DNA of 64,000 bases from Sycon ciliatum (Eukaryota > Porifera > Calcarea > Leucosolenida > Sycettidae). Below are positions 1-12,472 of the stretch, one piece after another. The stretch spans positions 27,917,034-27,981,033 of the forward strand of contig NC_088645.1 in NCBI RefSeq assembly GCF_964019385.1. The letters run 5' to 3'. The notes beneath the pieces were generated by a model. The model was given only the letters and a program-made list of their open reading frames with translations. It was not told the origin of the DNA and ran no database searches. Each line of letters begins with the position of its first letter. The stretch's first letter is position 1. Made by a program: the position numbers and the translations under genes.

Positions 1-369
1 GGTCACAGACAGTGCACTAGCGGTCACTTCAACTAATGAGTAATGGTTCTGAGGTGCACGCGCAGTTTTTACAGCCTAGCGAAATTGCTGTTCTCTTCAG
101 CACTGGACGGATTATCCATACACACTCAGTGGCTTGTTGTCCACCACCGCAAACGACTCCTTTGATTTGGGACTAGAATACATGGCTACTGTAGTACTAC
201 ATTTGCAGCTCATCTTGAACCAACTAGCCCGGTGGTTCCATACTTTCCCACTTCGGGCTGGCATCGGATGTTCACTAGGCTAGACTGGCAAGAGCATACC
301 TACCTCAGCTAAATCATGTTTTCTCAGGCACAGCGCCTGCTTGAAACACAACTCGAGCCGAATGAACAT

Positions 370-655
370 TCCACTCGCGAAGGACAAGATACGCAGAAAG
401 AAGCCACACGAAACCAAGATGTCAAAACAACGGGACTACAGCAGCTACTATCCTTGAGCATGGGAAAGCTGTGCACATGTGGCAAGCGCATGGAGCTAGC
501 TGTCAATCCTCCCTGGCATGACATGATCTCAACCACAAACAGTTTACAATCATGTGTCCGTTGTCCAGGATTTTAGAAACACGACTTCTACTACTGCTCA
601 CTGCCCTGCAGGCTGTAGCATGGAAATTCAGATTCCGACGTGCCTTTGACCTTAG
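370..655 (+). repeat. diverged dispersed repeat, copy 1
   Basis: This stretch shares an ordered series of short blocks with 2,225-2,520: a TACGCAGAA block, an AGCTAGC..CCTTGA block, GAGCTAGCTGTCAATC against GAAGCTGTCAATC, and a final CATGGAAATTCA..GACGTGCCTTTG block. The order and spacing are similar, so both look like old copies of one element. No terminal repeat or coding potential is evident, and the rest of 1-2,200 shows nothing I can name. Confidence 0.45.
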
Positions 656-2224
656 ACTTAGGGTGCATGCTATCAATACACGCTAGTTCTTCTAGTATGG
701 ATTTGCTCATACGTAGACTACATTGTACAATCATGTACTTGAAGATGACCCTACTACCCGGGACGTCTGTACTAGCTGTATCCATTAACAGTACAGCAGT
801 ACAGCATTACAGCAGTACCGCTCTCCTACACATGCATGCTGCATTGACCTTGTGGACGGATCCATCACGTTCGGCTTATGGGTCTACATCTCGATCTGGG
901 AACGATTACATGTGCATTACGCCACGTTATCATTATCAGTCAGGCATCCTGTTCTGTATCATGACTGACATTGGTGAACGCTTGTGTGCTGTTTGCGTCT
1001 CAAGAAAGAAGGGACTCTACTTTGCGTTATGAACTTAGTCCACTAGGCGTAGGCGCTGTGTTTTCTGGCAAGAAGACATTATCCCGCGTTCCGAGATACA
1101 TGTAGTTCTGCTGCAGTTGATTCCTGGCCCTACTTCTTCCTGGGGTATTCTCATTGCCCCTGCAGCCTGGGCAAGTTCAGGACGGCGCCAAATCAGGGAT
1201 TTACTATCATCCCAGATTTGCAACCTTGGTACAAGGACAAGGTAAGGGAGAGCGATAGATAGTAGTTCAATTGAGATTTTAGTTAGTGTGGTGTTAGCAC
1301 CAAAGTATGTTGGGTAGATTTTTCGGTATTTTTTGCTCACTCTTGAATACTGTCGTTCCTCTTTTGCACATAGCTGCAATAATAATACGTGCATGATCAA
1401 TCTACAACACGCTATTGGTAAAAACAATCCAGAGTCCCCTCGATGGAGAGGAATGGTTTCTAAGGGCCATGCCTGTCACCATCAGGGTCAAAATGGCAAG
1501 TCACTTAGGTCTTAGCAGCCACATGTACATGTCATGTATGTACGAAAATCTCAGCAACACCAGCCCTGTCCTCCTTCAAACTAACTGCCAGCCATGTTAC
1601 TTCAGAACTCAACCACAAAATTGAACCAACAAAACATTTCGTCGACAGAGTAACGTGACATTACAATCCGTGGTTCTCTTGAAAAAATTGCAAACTTTAG
1701 TCATTCGCGTGAAAACGTGTGGTTACTGGTGCATCAGGGTTTGGTGTTTTTCCCATTTTCAAGCGCTGAACGGCTCAAAAATTGAGGAAATTAATCACGG
1801 AACGAGATAGGGAACCTCCGCGCATCAACGTTAGCGCCCAGCTTCGGAACGGCCAAGTTCCAAAATCGTCCTCTAGATGCCACCAGCTTCCCCTGTGCCA
1901 AGTTTCAAGTCCTCTCTCTGAATTGGCATACCCTGGCTTGATGAAAAAAGTCATCTCACAGCTCCCGAACTACATACATGAGATGATCGGTGCACAAAGG
2001 GGAACGTGGTTCACATTGCATCCGTAGAGAAAGAGCAGTCCAGATCCTGTCTACTATAGTACTAGTACTAGTACTACAGTACAGTGCAGAGGCGAGACTG
2101 CAGTAGATGTCATGACATGACACCTACACATCATAGTGGTGTCTTGCACAGCTACATGTATGTACACGGCTGTACTCACTAGCTTGGTGATGTCATGACT
2201 TGTATCCATGTTTGACAAGCTACA

Positions 2225-2520
2225 TTCTAGGTTTACGCAGAAGAAGACAGCATGAAATCCAGAAATCTGAACAAGCCCAGCAGAGCAGCTAGCCTTGACC
2301 ATTGTTGACTGCTTGAGCCTAGGAAAGCGGCGTACGTACGCCATGTGCGTGTTCCTACATGAAGCTGTCAATCTTCGCTGACATGACAATCATGATAGTA
2401 ACCACAGCCCGTATACATGTGCTGGCCATCCACGATTTATCATACACGACTACTCGTACTGCTGCTACTCTGTTCACGCCACTCTATCATGGAAATTCAC
2501 GTTTAGACGTGCCTTTGCCA
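2225..2520 (+). repeat. diverged dispersed repeat, copy 2
   Basis: This is the second copy of the repeat at 370-655 and has the same order of conserved blocks, ending in CATGGAAATTCA and GACGTGCCTTTG. The copies are too diverged to define ends by eye. Confidence 0.45.
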
Positions 2521-2822
2521 GTACACACATGTACATACATTGTAGTCTGAATTGAATCAATCGATGATATCAATTTTTTTCATACGTACATGTACACGTA
2601 GAAAGTGACGGTAGATCTAGAATGTATTTGAATGTGATCATAATGATCGCTACTTAATAGGGCCACAGCTGTACATCGGTGCACCATCCAACATGCTGCA
2701 TGGTGCTACACTACGGCGACGTTTTATTTTGGTTTTTTGGTTTTCTTTTTTAATTTCGGCCCGTCGGCAACATACAAGTACTTCTTTGTTCGTCTTGCAA
2801 CTAATTACTTGGGGGTTAGGCA

Positions 2823-2839
2823 GGGGGGGGGGGGGGGGG
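2823..2839 (+). repeat. poly(G) tract, 17 nt
   Basis: An uninterrupted run of G. Similar runs lie at 6,142-6,155, 7,405-7,424, 7,828-7,842, 12,706-12,726, 39,972-39,985 and 48,055-48,071. Confidence 0.95.
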
Positions 2840-2867
2840 CAGTAGCCATGTAGGGGCTCGTTTAATT

Positions 2868-3133
2868 GTCCAGCGGCAAGCGAAACTCAGAACTCTTTTC
2901 TCCCAGGTGTTTGGTGAACATTCAGCAGGAAAACACTCCAGGATGGCTTGCCAGCGAAGGAGAAACTCCTATAATATTATCATAGGAGTTATAAATTTTT
3001 GTTGACCTGGAGATCTTGCACGAGCCCCAGTCGAAGATTTACATGCACATGTACATATAACTTGCGATTCCGTGACCCTTGGAAACACGACAATCGCAGG
3101 TGACGCGACTTTGTGTTTTGTCACCGCTTGACG
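2868..3133 (+). mobile_element. half-copy of the terminal-inverted-repeat element at 30,231-30,801
   Basis: From GTCCAGCGGCAAGCGAAA to the GGTGACGCGACTTTG..ACCGCTTGA end, this segment follows the right half of the element at 30,231-30,801 (from 30,581 on) block by block. The left terminus is missing, so this is a truncated or deleted copy. Confidence 0.7.
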
Positions 3134-3180
3134 AGGTAACTACCGAACCTCAGTATCTGTACACTCAGTGTACGTGTTAT

Positions 3181-3765
3181 CAGTCAGCGTTACCATGGTG
3201 ACCTAGTGACTTCAGCACTAGTAGTAGTACTAGTAGTACTCTTCGTTTGGTGGCTCGGAACAGGCAATCATCTAACGATATAATCGCACAGGTCACATTG
3301 TAGGGTGCAGATCACCTAGTGCTTTCAACAATAATAACGTACTTCCACATTATGGGAATTTGGTATAACCCCACACCCGTCATTGTTGAATATTCGATAA
3401 TAGCGTGGATTTCCCCAACAATATATTTTCATTTTTTGTTATCCTCTCCCATGCCGTTGTACATAAGCGGCTTGTCGCGGATACATGTATGTCAATACTA
3501 CTACTACTGTGACTACTACTCTTCTTTCATGGTGTTGTGCACAATAAAACCGTTCTCAAGTACTCAGTAGTGCTAGTAGTAGTACTTGTAACTACTAATG
3601 TCAGTAATGACGTTACTACTACTACTTGTAGTAGTAGTTATCAGTCAGCGTTACCACGTGACCTGGTGACTCTCAGCACTTGTATTGAGTTGTACTTGTA
3701 GTACTTTGTAGTACTACTGGTAGTGGTAGTCAACAGTCAGCGTGACCACGTGACCTGGTGACTCT
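3181..3765 (+). repeat. three dispersed copies of a ~35-bp repeat
   Basis: Copies of CAGTCAGCGTTACCACGTGA followed by CCTGGTGAC start at about 3,181, 3,641 and 3,734, set among runs of AGTAGTACT. They look like remnants of a locally duplicated segment. I see no open frame or regulatory logic beyond an embedded CACGTG (E-box-like) in two copies. Confidence 0.6.
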
Positions 3766-3897
3766 TCTGCCCAACTGTTAAAAACTACCCGTCATGCATG
3801 TACATGTACATGTAAATGATATCAGTGGTCGTCGACGGGTCTGTCACAGACTCGCAGTCTGCTCCACACTATAGTACATCATATACATGACATTGTA

Positions 3898-4112
3898 CTG
3901 TCGTGGACATGGAAATCCGGTCGCACGTCTGCTGGCCATGCCGCCATGGCATGCAGTATTACCAGGGGGTCTATACGACTCCCTGGTATTACTATTACGC
4001 GCTGCAGCTGGTCGCATCGTATCAACATGTGCGCTGCATGCAACGACGACGTTCTTTACGCGCTGAGGGCGCCGGCCCCGGTCAATCGACTGTATTTCCA
4101 TGTCCGCGACAG
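3898..4112. mobile_element. palindromic MITE, family A, copy 1
   Basis: The ends are inverted repeats of about 26 bp, CTGTCGTGGACATGGAAATC on the left and its near-complement ending CCGCGACAG on the right. The interior is GC-rich and itself partly palindromic. The same termini bound 6,415-6,640 in the opposite internal orientation. There is no transposase, so it is a non-autonomous DNA element. Confidence 0.75.
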
Positions 4113-4191
4113 TACAATACGTATTACGTATGCGCTTTGCTTTTGATCATGTTGATCAGACAGGCACTGTACAGTGAGTTGCCTATTAAAG

Positions 4192-4294
4192 TCAAAGAGC
4201 ATGATTGAAGTACAATGTACAGTGAGTTGGTTAAAGAGCATGATTGAAGTACAATGTGCAGTGAGTTGGTTAAAGAGCATGATTGAAGTACAAT
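4192..4294 (+). repeat. 39-bp tandem repeat, three copies
   Basis: The unit contains TAAAGAGCATGATTGAAGTA followed by CAATGTACAGTGAGTTGGT and occurs nearly three times with one or two substitutions. It is non-coding. Confidence 0.85.
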
Positions 4295-4497
4295 GACGTC
4301 ATGTACTACTGCGTACTACTAGTGTACTTGGTTCAAGTCATCATGCGGATCAGCACTTGTGCCTGCAGTGGTTGTAGACTTTTTGGTATCCCCTCACACC
4401 CACCGTTAGGCGCTGCATCTGCCGCTAGGGGGTTATCACAATATCAGGTTGCCCGGTGTTCAGCCGCCGTCGTGAGTTCGCTTTGGGGACGGAAACG

Positions 4498-4817
4498 ATA
4501 ACTTTATAGAAAAGAAAAAAGGACCAAGGAACTACAAGCTACGCTATAATGTCCACTAACACCACCAGTTACTAAAGAATCAGCTCATGCGATAACATTG
4601 CACGACACTGCCCGACGGTGCTGGCGTTCTACAACTAACTGGCTAACAGCTCTCGCACATCTTGGATGTGCACTCCAACAGCCTTCCAACTTGGAAGGTT
4701 CAAAGTTACAGAAAAAAAACAACAGGAGGGGATGGTGAGCGCAACGCAGACAAGCACGAGTGGACATTATAGCGTAACTTGTAGTTCATTGGTCTTTTTT
4801 CTTTTCTATAAATTTAT
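4498..4817. mobile_element. MITE-like element with 60-bp inverted arms
   Basis: The left arm 4,498-4,557 and right arm 4,759-4,817 are inverted copies with few mismatches; they carry the TATAGAAAAGAAAAAAGGAC block and its complement. The ~200-bp spacer has no clear coding sequence. Confidence 0.75.
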
Positions 4818-5101
4818 CCTTGGCTCTCCATTCGAGTGAATTCTTGGAAACGATAACCTTCAGCATTTTCCGTATTTGTACGGAAAACCACTCCTTCGTC
4901 CGCACTAGGAAATTTGAGCTAAATGGAGGGGAAAATTGAAGAGGATCGATCAGCTAAACCTACATCACTACATGTATGTGTGTAGACGGCATGCCGGCAA
5001 GGCAAGCTGTAAGCCATGAATATCCCTGTGTCAATGCCAGTGTATGTCCTTCTTCTTCCACAACATGTAGATCTACATGTAGCAGCAAAAAACAAGTCGT
5101 G

Positions 5102-5394
5102 GTACCAAGAGTACATCACCCCCCAGAGTGTGCAACGCCGATCCAGCTCTGTGTAGGGTCTTGGTCGAGCGGAATCGGATCTTCTGATGTCATGCGTACA
5201 CTTCACACCAGCGCAAGGCCGGTCTCGAGGCAGGGCACCATTGTTTTTGATCCAAGAGTACCCGCGACTCCCCGGGTTCCCCTCAGATGTGTACGGTATT
5301 ATGACGCAAAGATCCGATTCCGCTCGACCAAGACCCTATGCAGAGCTGGATCAGGCGTTGCACACTCTGGGGGGTTATGTACTCTTGGTGGTAC
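5102..5394. mobile_element. fold-back element with ~80-bp arms
   Basis: The left arm 5,102-5,182 begins GTACCAAGAGTACATCACCC and contains the GGTCTTGGTCGAGCGGAATC block. It is mirrored by 5,310-5,394, with about 125 bp between. Open frames crossing the arms are artefacts of the palindrome. Confidence 0.75.
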
Positions 5395-6414
5395 ATGTCA
5401 TACATTTTTGTTGTTCAACTTGGGGCAGTAGGACTACATACACCCCCCCCCCCACACCCCGGCCCCCCACACACACCAGCCCATGGCTGTTTATTTTATT
5501 TTTATTTTATGAGGACGGAAGGATCAAGAGGGGTAAGTGGCAGCATTGAGGTCAGCCGGAGAGCGCAACGGTGTGGTGTGGTGGTTGATAATAGGAAGGA
5601 GGGAAGGAGAAAGAGGTAATGAATGGTGGTTGCATTTTTTGTGTGTTTAATATTATATTTTTGACAAGACGGAAATGGAGACTACTCTCAAAGGGACGAA
5701 GAAGAAGACTGACAAAAGGTCTCTGGATATAAATGGATAATGAATGTAAAATGCCTTGCCCCATTGATAAATGGAATGTAGTATGTGTAGGTATACTTCC
5801 CACCAAGCACAAACACCAATTTATTGAAGTTTTAAAAGGATCACCCAGAGGCTCTAGGCCTGTCCAGGGGATCTCCCACTCACAGAAATATCAAGCATTC
5901 GTGAAAGAGTAACAGAGTTCAAGAAGAAAAACAGATTAATAAAAAATTAATAATAAAGAGGAAAAGGGACAATGGGTAGATGCTAGATGGTCGTGCATGA
6001 GAGATGCAGAATGAGAGAGGAGAGGAGGGAGGGAAGACGCTAGCGAGGCGCTGGTCTATACCGTTTTATAGGGCGTCGGTGACTCGGTGGCTGTTTGCCA
6101 GTTCAACCTGCAGCAAATACTTGTTGCACTTTTCACGGTGTGGGGGGGGGGGGGGAGGGGGCATTTACTCTTGGTACTAGCCATTCTGAAAACCTCTGAA
6201 CAAAAAAAAGACAGGAGATGGGCTCGGCGCCTCGCGCACCAAGAGGCAAGATCATGTACGAAAATGGAGGCATAGCATTTCGCCCTCACGCGTCTCACAG
6301 AAACAGCAACTATCAAAGAAAGCGCATGGCTAGATAGCTACAATGTACAATGACCATGATGACTACAATCACATGTATGTATGTGAGTACATGTATGTCA
6401 TGTGCTGTAGCGGA
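5395..6414. other. no recognisable gene
   Basis: AT-rich unique sequence with a short C-rich tract at about 5,443-5,475, purine-rich stretches at 5,580-5,720 and 6,000-6,050, and a 14-nt G run at 6,142. Open frames are short and do not resemble known proteins. Confidence 0.6.
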
Positions 6415-6640
6415 CATGGAAATCCAGTCGATTGACGCGGGGCCGGCGACCTCAGCGCGCGTGCAGAACGCTGCGTGCAGTGCACAATGTGCACTGCACG
6501 CATGTCATGTTGATCCGATGCAACGAGCGCGCTTGCGCTGCATGCAGCGCATGTGGGTGCAGCTTGTCCACGGCTGCATGGCCAGCGCCCTGGGCCATGG
6601 GGCCGCCAGACGTGCGACCGGATTTCCATGTCCACAACAG
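6415..6640. mobile_element. palindromic MITE, family A, copy 2
   Basis: It begins CTGTAGCGGACATGGAAATC and ends with the inverted form GATTTCCATGTCCACAACAG. Internal GC-rich segments match copy 1 (3,898-4,112) in inverted order: the CGCACGTCTG block lies near the left end of copy 1 and near the right end here. Non-autonomous. Confidence 0.75.
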
Positions 6641-7525
6641 TAGCTGCGCTGCATGCATTATTCACACACAGCGCACGTGACGTGCGCACATGCACCGAGC
6701 CACCGACTAGATTGTAGACGTAGACAGACAGACTGAGTGCATGTGTGTAGTGCACGACATGACCAGGATGATAGGCAGGTCGACAGCGTACTACTACTAC
6801 TACTAGCGCCCTGTACATTCGGCAAAAAAGACATGAAAGAAAATCAAGCTCAAGCTCAAAGTGCAAAAACACAGTCGACTACATAGTCAATAGTCATAAT
6901 GATCATCATGATCATGTTGAAGAAAATCATTCAAACGAAGAGAACTATTAAACTAATGAAAGATACAGGTAGTAGAGAAGTTTAGAGAAGTACAGGAACG
7001 AAAAAATGGAGAAGAGAAACGTTGTTGAGATGAAGCGTAGAGAGAAGAGCAGAGAGACCGACTGGAAAGAAGTTCTACAGAAGACTTGAGGGTTGAAGAA
7101 AGGTAAGAGGATAGACAGAGCGACAATACGTCAATAGCAAAGATAGTCGTCAGCGAATTCAAGGAATGTGGATCTGGTTGACAAGCTCCACCATCAGGTA
7201 GGAAGGGCATGTATGAATGCGCTTTGCTTTTGATTGCTGTACGCTATATGCGTGATCTTGTAATGGTAATTGTTAGTTCTGGTCTGGCTCTCTGCTGTCA
7301 GCCTTGCGTGCTGTATACTGTATGTTCCATGCACTCCATCCATAGTCCGCGGTAGTGTCTGCTCCAGAGCCGGGTCAAGCGGGGGTCAGTGACCCGTTGC
7401 GGGCGGGGGGGGGGGGGGGGGGGGTATTTGGACCCGTTTTGGAAGAAGAACACCGGGTTGCTTGTACCCTGGTTGGGAGTCATGTCGAGTACTTCAACTT
7501 CAAGGGGGTACACACTGATATGATG

Positions 7526-7810
7526 CGAAGACCAATCAGGGACGAATACGTACAGACCACATGACCCAGACCAAGACAACCAGACCACGGACGCACCACT
7601 GATCACCCTCGCTCTCTGACCAAGCTAGCACTACTAATGCAAGTCAGTCTCTGACTATACACACTCTTGCATGCACCTCATACAATACACAGCACACATC
7701 CTACTATACTCACATATAGACTAGACCATGACGTCAGACACTGGATTCTACAAGACAAGAGCCATATACGACAATGTGCGTAAATAATAATTGAATCGTA
7801 TTTCGCAACA
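7526..7810 (-). mobile_element. decayed solo LTR remnant
   Basis: From GACCAATCAGGGACGAATAC to the terminal ..TTCGCAACA, this matches the right-hand half of the 547-bp LTRs at 59,673-60,219 and 61,304-61,850 with many substitutions and small indels. Shared blocks include GACCAAGACAACCAGACCAC and GACGTCAGACACTGGA. No internal region follows, so it is a solo-LTR fragment of the same family and clearly older. Strand follows the orientation deduced for the intact element. Confidence 0.75.
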
Positions 7811-7905
7811 TATAGATGTGTGTATGTGGGGGGGGGGGGGGGTGGTGGGGGTGGTGTGCGTGTGCGCGTCCGTTGATCTGTGCGTGTGTGTGTGTGCGCG
7901 CGCGT

Positions 7906-8033
<128 letters not shown>

Positions 8034-8404
8034 ATTCACTGGCCAGAAAAGCCAAGTCAACCAGCCGTGTGGTGTATACCAGGCTAATTCTTTTTTTGAC
8101 TTTGTTGTATTTTGCAAATCCCAATGGGCATTTCTTCCTAAAAAGAAGGTAGTGAAGTGGGAATAAAAAAGAGAAAAAGTGTGATAGTCAGCTGGAGATC
8201 AATAGTATTGATCCATTGTCAAACATGGCATGAGCTACTGTTGCCGGTATTGAACAAGGAATACAACATGCACACTCTGGGACCAATAGTGTAAGGGGTA
8301 CCACTGCAGCTTTGAACGTCCAGCGTTGTGCTGGAGCGGACGTCTCTACGTAATCTGTTCCATTTTTCTGTAGAGAAGATGAGGTTGCGTTTGTTTGGTG
8401 TCAT

Positions 8405-8545
8405 TCCGACAACATTCCAAAGTCCTTCCGCCTTGTTTTGGTTCGGGTGCGTTTGTTTGATGCACGCGACTGCGTTTGTTGAGTGCAGATCCGATTCCGG
8501 TTGCGAAATGAATGGAGCAGAATCGATTCTGTGTATGCATGCCTG
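8405..8545 (-). repeat. dispersed repeat, inverted relative to 32,325-32,440
   Basis: The reverse complement of this segment matches 32,325-32,440 in order: ATTCTGCTCCATTCATT, CCGGAATCGG, ATCAAACAAACG, GAACCAAAACAAGG. It is probably an old interspersed element; no ends or coding region can be defined. Confidence 0.65.
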
Positions 8546-9383
8546 TGCATGGATGGATGTGACAAGGCCGTCACAGCCACCCCACTTTTTCGCCAGTGTT
8601 TTTTTCCGAGCACACTCATGGCCAGCAATCGAGGACATCTGGGAGTTGTAATTTTTGTACTCCGCCGAGGTGTGATTTTTGGCGTGCTGGGCCAAGCACA
8701 AGGATCCCACCTGTCAAAAAAATGAAAAAAACGGTTGTTTGATCCTTTGGTGTAATCTTTGTAGCTAGTCGAAGCAAGTTGCTGTTTGGAGCAGAAACGC
8801 TGAAATTGACTATTTTCTGCATGTACTCATGCATGTACTCAGGCATGCAGTCTCACTCGTATTTCAGCTCTTTTTCTGGAATGGATGCTGCTCTGAGCCC
8901 CTTGGTGAGCATTTCCTGCGCTCGTGGAGCAGCTGAAAAGGACCACTGGTATGTCTGGTTCCTGGTTTGAAAGTGGAGAGTCGACTTTTGTGTCTTGAAA
9001 AAGGAGTAGAGAGTGATAAAGGTACATCTGTAGCTTATTTTGAGTGCTCCTTGTACATTTTTGATCGTGATAAAAATTCTCAGACCAAAGTCAGCGCGAT
9101 GATGGCCGATCAGTTTTCTTCTGGATTTTTTAATTGTTTCGTCTCGTATCTATGTCAGTATCGTGATGGCGAAGTGGAGAGGGTGATTTTCTTCCTCTGG
9201 GCTTCTTTCGGCCGACTTTGCTTCGTCCTCTTTGAAAAGTGATGCTGAAAAAAGGTCGATTCGCAAAATTATGTTGATTTTGAATGTTCGTGATGACATG
9301 CGATTGCTGGCTATGTGCAACAAAGCGCAATATCCGCAGCTCAGTGCAACCGTGGCAAATAATGAAGAATCCCTGTCCCCTAT

Positions 9384-9650
9384 CGTGGTTTGTTGCAGAA
9401 TCAAAAAGTCATTCATTGCAGTTACACTGAAATGGCACCAAATGCCTGAAAATGCTTGCAATTGGCTTCAATTTTTGAAATATTTTCCCGGGGAGGATAA
9501 AAAAGAAATTATTGTCCCCGATCGTAGCATCTTCTTGGTTTGTTGCCGAATCAAAAGGTCGTTCATTATAGTTCCACTGAAATGGCACCAAATGCCCGGA
9601 AATTCTTGCAATAGGCTTCAATTGTTGAAATTTTTTTGCCGGGGAGGCCG
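9384..9650 (+). repeat. direct tandem duplication, ~151-bp period
   Basis: The segment from GGTTTGTTGC at 9,386 to the CGGGGAGG block near 9,490 is repeated from 9,537 to 9,650 with about 10-15% mismatches; ACTGAAATGGCACCAAATGC is identical in both. It is non-coding. Confidence 0.8.
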
Positions 9651-10154
9651 CATCTCCCCCCCCCCCCCTTCCATGGCCGCCCCCACCTCTAAAGTCGATG
9701 CGACGGGCCTGGGATATTTGTGTCTGCATGCATGAGTGTGTGTAGTGTGTGGTCAGGTGTACGTATGTATGTGTGCAAGCTTTGGTTCTACATAACGTTA
9801 TATCAAAGTACGTTGTTTTGTATTTGTGCGATGTTTTGCTGACAGGGCAAAGGAGTGGTATGGCCTGTTCAGGACTTTGCTTGGGTAAGCAGTACTTTAA
9901 ACACAGAAGGTGCAACTATTACGAAACTGCATGTCTGAGAAAACCAGAACAAGTGTGCAAGTTGATCTCTCCTCCTTCGCTCTTATGTTGCCGTTAAGTT
10001 TCCTTTTCAGGTGTTAAGCGACTGTGAAAATCCCTTGAAAATGGCGTACGTCTGAAAAATGGCGTACCTAAAATCCCATAATGTATGTGTATGTGTGTAG
10101 AACCAAACCACACCACAGGCGCGTACACAAAATAAACTATCAACAAAACGAAAT

Positions 10155-10485
10155 CAAGCTAACATTGCCTCCTCACCTTAGAAGAGGTCCGGGAGGTAGC
10201 ATCGCTTGGCCACGCCAGCATCAAAGGAGACTAGAGCCAGCACCACTGACGTAACAAGTAATAATGTCGAAAACAGCCGATATACAAGCGATGATAAAAC
10301 CTCAAGCTACGTCTTCAACTATCATGAACTATATATTGGCAGATAGAAGAACACCTTTTCTAGTACTGAGGAAAAGTCCCCGATCATCCTGTTTGGCTTT
10401 TCTTGAAGTCTATTTTTTTGTATTGTTCCACTCTACCATGCTGACATACGTACAAACTCACACCTGCTCTGGAAAGCTGGTCTAG
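10155..10485 (+). repeat. dispersed repeat pair, left copy
   Basis: This follows 11,855-12,185 in direct orientation: CCTCACCTTAGAAGAG, GCCAGCAT against GCCAGGAT, TTACAAGCG, CTATA..GGCAGATAG, then the GTTTGGCTTTTCTTGAA and CCATGCTGA blocks. The two copies bracket the long inverted repeat at 10,920-11,678, so the three may form one composite element. Confidence 0.7.
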
Positions 10486-10919
10486 TCAGCAATTTCTACT
10501 CCCACACTGCTCCTTACGCTGCAGAACAAAGTGTACAGGAAAAAGTAGCGGTGATCACTTGTCACTCCAAATGGCAAGATTTTCCTTCCAACCCCAACAT
10601 TTTCTGGTGCGCCAGTTGATGCCGAACTGACTGAGGTTTTGCCTGCATTTTTTTGAATTTGAAACCTTTCCTCAGTATAGTTTGCTCTGCAGCGATGGGA
10701 GTAGTGTTGGATTAGAAATTCCTGGCTAGATGTCGCGGAGAGGCCAGCTTCCCAGCGCAGGTATGAGGTTGGACGTAACGTTGAACTCGCTTAGGGCATG
10801 TTCGTTTGGTTGGATCCGGATCCTGATCGATCGAGTGGATCCTTTGCATCCGCCAAGGTCCAAAAAAACTTAAAGGGGAAGTTACCCTAAATTTTTCACC
10901 AGTTGTAGTCTTCGGAGTG

Positions 10920-11678
10920 CTGAGTCGAATGGTCTTTGTCCAAGGAAGCTGAGACGCTCCCTTCCTCCTTTATTCCCAATCAAACTCGCACACTTCCACC
11001 GAAACTGGGTGACTGCGCCCTATTAGATAGGGATTAGTATGGAAAAAGTCACTAAAAACGCCGTTTCGTTCTTATAAAAGGGGGGATGACCGCGATCGGT
11101 CCGTATGTTGTCGTCTTTTGGCGGCTGAGTCGACTGGTTTTGGTTCGAAAAGGCTGCGATACAGCGTTCGGCCCTTATTCCCAATCGAACACGGTTGAGT
11201 AAGCGGTCACGTGCTCATTTACATTTGGGCCTGTTTATGTCACTCGAGTTGAACCTTTGAACCAGGGAGGCGTAAAAGCCTCTTACGGCTACCTGCTTTG
11301 AACCTTTGAGTTGAACCTTAATGTGAAAATTGTAGCCTGCAGCCAGTGCAGGCACGGTGACCAGGCAACTGGTGTATGCATGAGCACGTGACCATTTACT
11401 CAACTGTGTTCGATTGGGAATAAGGGCCGAACGTTGCATCACAGCCTTTTCGGACCAAAACCAGTCGACTCAGCGGCCAAAAGACTGTAACCTATGGACC
11501 AATCGCGGTCATCCGTGCTTTTATGAGAAGGAAACGGCGTTTTTAGTGACTTTATCCATACAAATGCCTTTATAGTAGGGCGCAGTCACCCTGTTTCTGT
11601 GGAAGTGCGCGAGTTCGATTGGGAATAAAGGAGGAAGGGAGCGTCTCAGCGTCCTCGGACCAAGACCATTCGACTCAG
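10920..11678. mobile_element. long inverted repeat with two 299-bp arms
   Basis: Arm 1 is 10,920-11,218, opening CTGAGTCGAATGGTC. Arm 2 is 11,380-11,678 and closes with its exact complement. They match throughout with scattered mismatches and equal length, separated by a 161-bp spacer. No transposase frame is present. This is the architecture of a fold-back or long-TIR non-autonomous DNA element; the family is not recognised. Confidence 0.85.
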
Positions 11679-11854
11679 GTAATGTTTAGCTCCCTAAAAA
11701 TAGCATCGACAAGGCTGAAAAGGCCGCGGGAGAAGATACTTGGGCCTCGAACTGCATCTCGAACTGCAGCCACGAGGTGCCCATTCACTTTGTACAGGCG
11801 AGCTGTGACTGCATTTTTCGCTTTTCAGCGAACGGAACTGGACTTCCTACATCA

Positions 11855-12185
11855 AGCCAATATTGCCTCACCTTAGAAGAGTGTCTGGAGCAGTGTCGCT
11901 TAGCCAAGCCAGGATCTCAGAAGACGAGGGCAATCACCCCCTGGCGCAACAAATAATTGCCTGAAAATAGCCAATTTACAAGCGCTGGCAAAACAGCCGG
12001 CTACATCCTTAATTGGCAAGAACTATACACCGGCAGATAGTAGAACGTCTCTTCGAGCGCTGAGGGCATGCCCCCCCCCCCCCGTCTTCCTTTTGGGGTT
12101 TTCTTGAAATAAACCTTTTTGAAATTTTCCACTCAACCATGCTGAAATACGGCCAAAGTCATACCTCCGCAGGAAAGCTCTCGTG
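11855..12185 (+). repeat. dispersed repeat pair, right copy
   Basis: Direct copy of 10,155-10,485, somewhat diverged and carrying a 13-nt C run at 12,071-12,083. It contains no supported gene. Confidence 0.7.
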
Positions 12186-12472
12186 CTTTTGCTTGTGCTT
12201 GTCGACAGAAAGAACACGATGTCTAGAGTGTGTGCTGCTTGGGTGGCATTCATCCGCTCAGCGATCAGAGTATGCCTCTCGTTTGCAGTCAACGGTTTCC
12301 CTGCAGGGCCCTCAAAAATCACCACGTACAGCTCCATGCGCTCCCTCTCCATTGCTGAGCCGAACATTCGGCATTATAGAAGAAGTTGGCAGTCTAGAAG
12401 TCAAAACTCAAAATAATCAAAAGTGCTCCCGCCGTGTTCCGCTGGAATCTGCATCCCACCGGACAGTGGTGT

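Noticed and set aside
12023..12367. 114-codon minus-strand frame with a protein-like N-terminal half
   Set aside because: It overlaps a dispersed repeat and a poly-C run, has no recognisable domain and no splice support.
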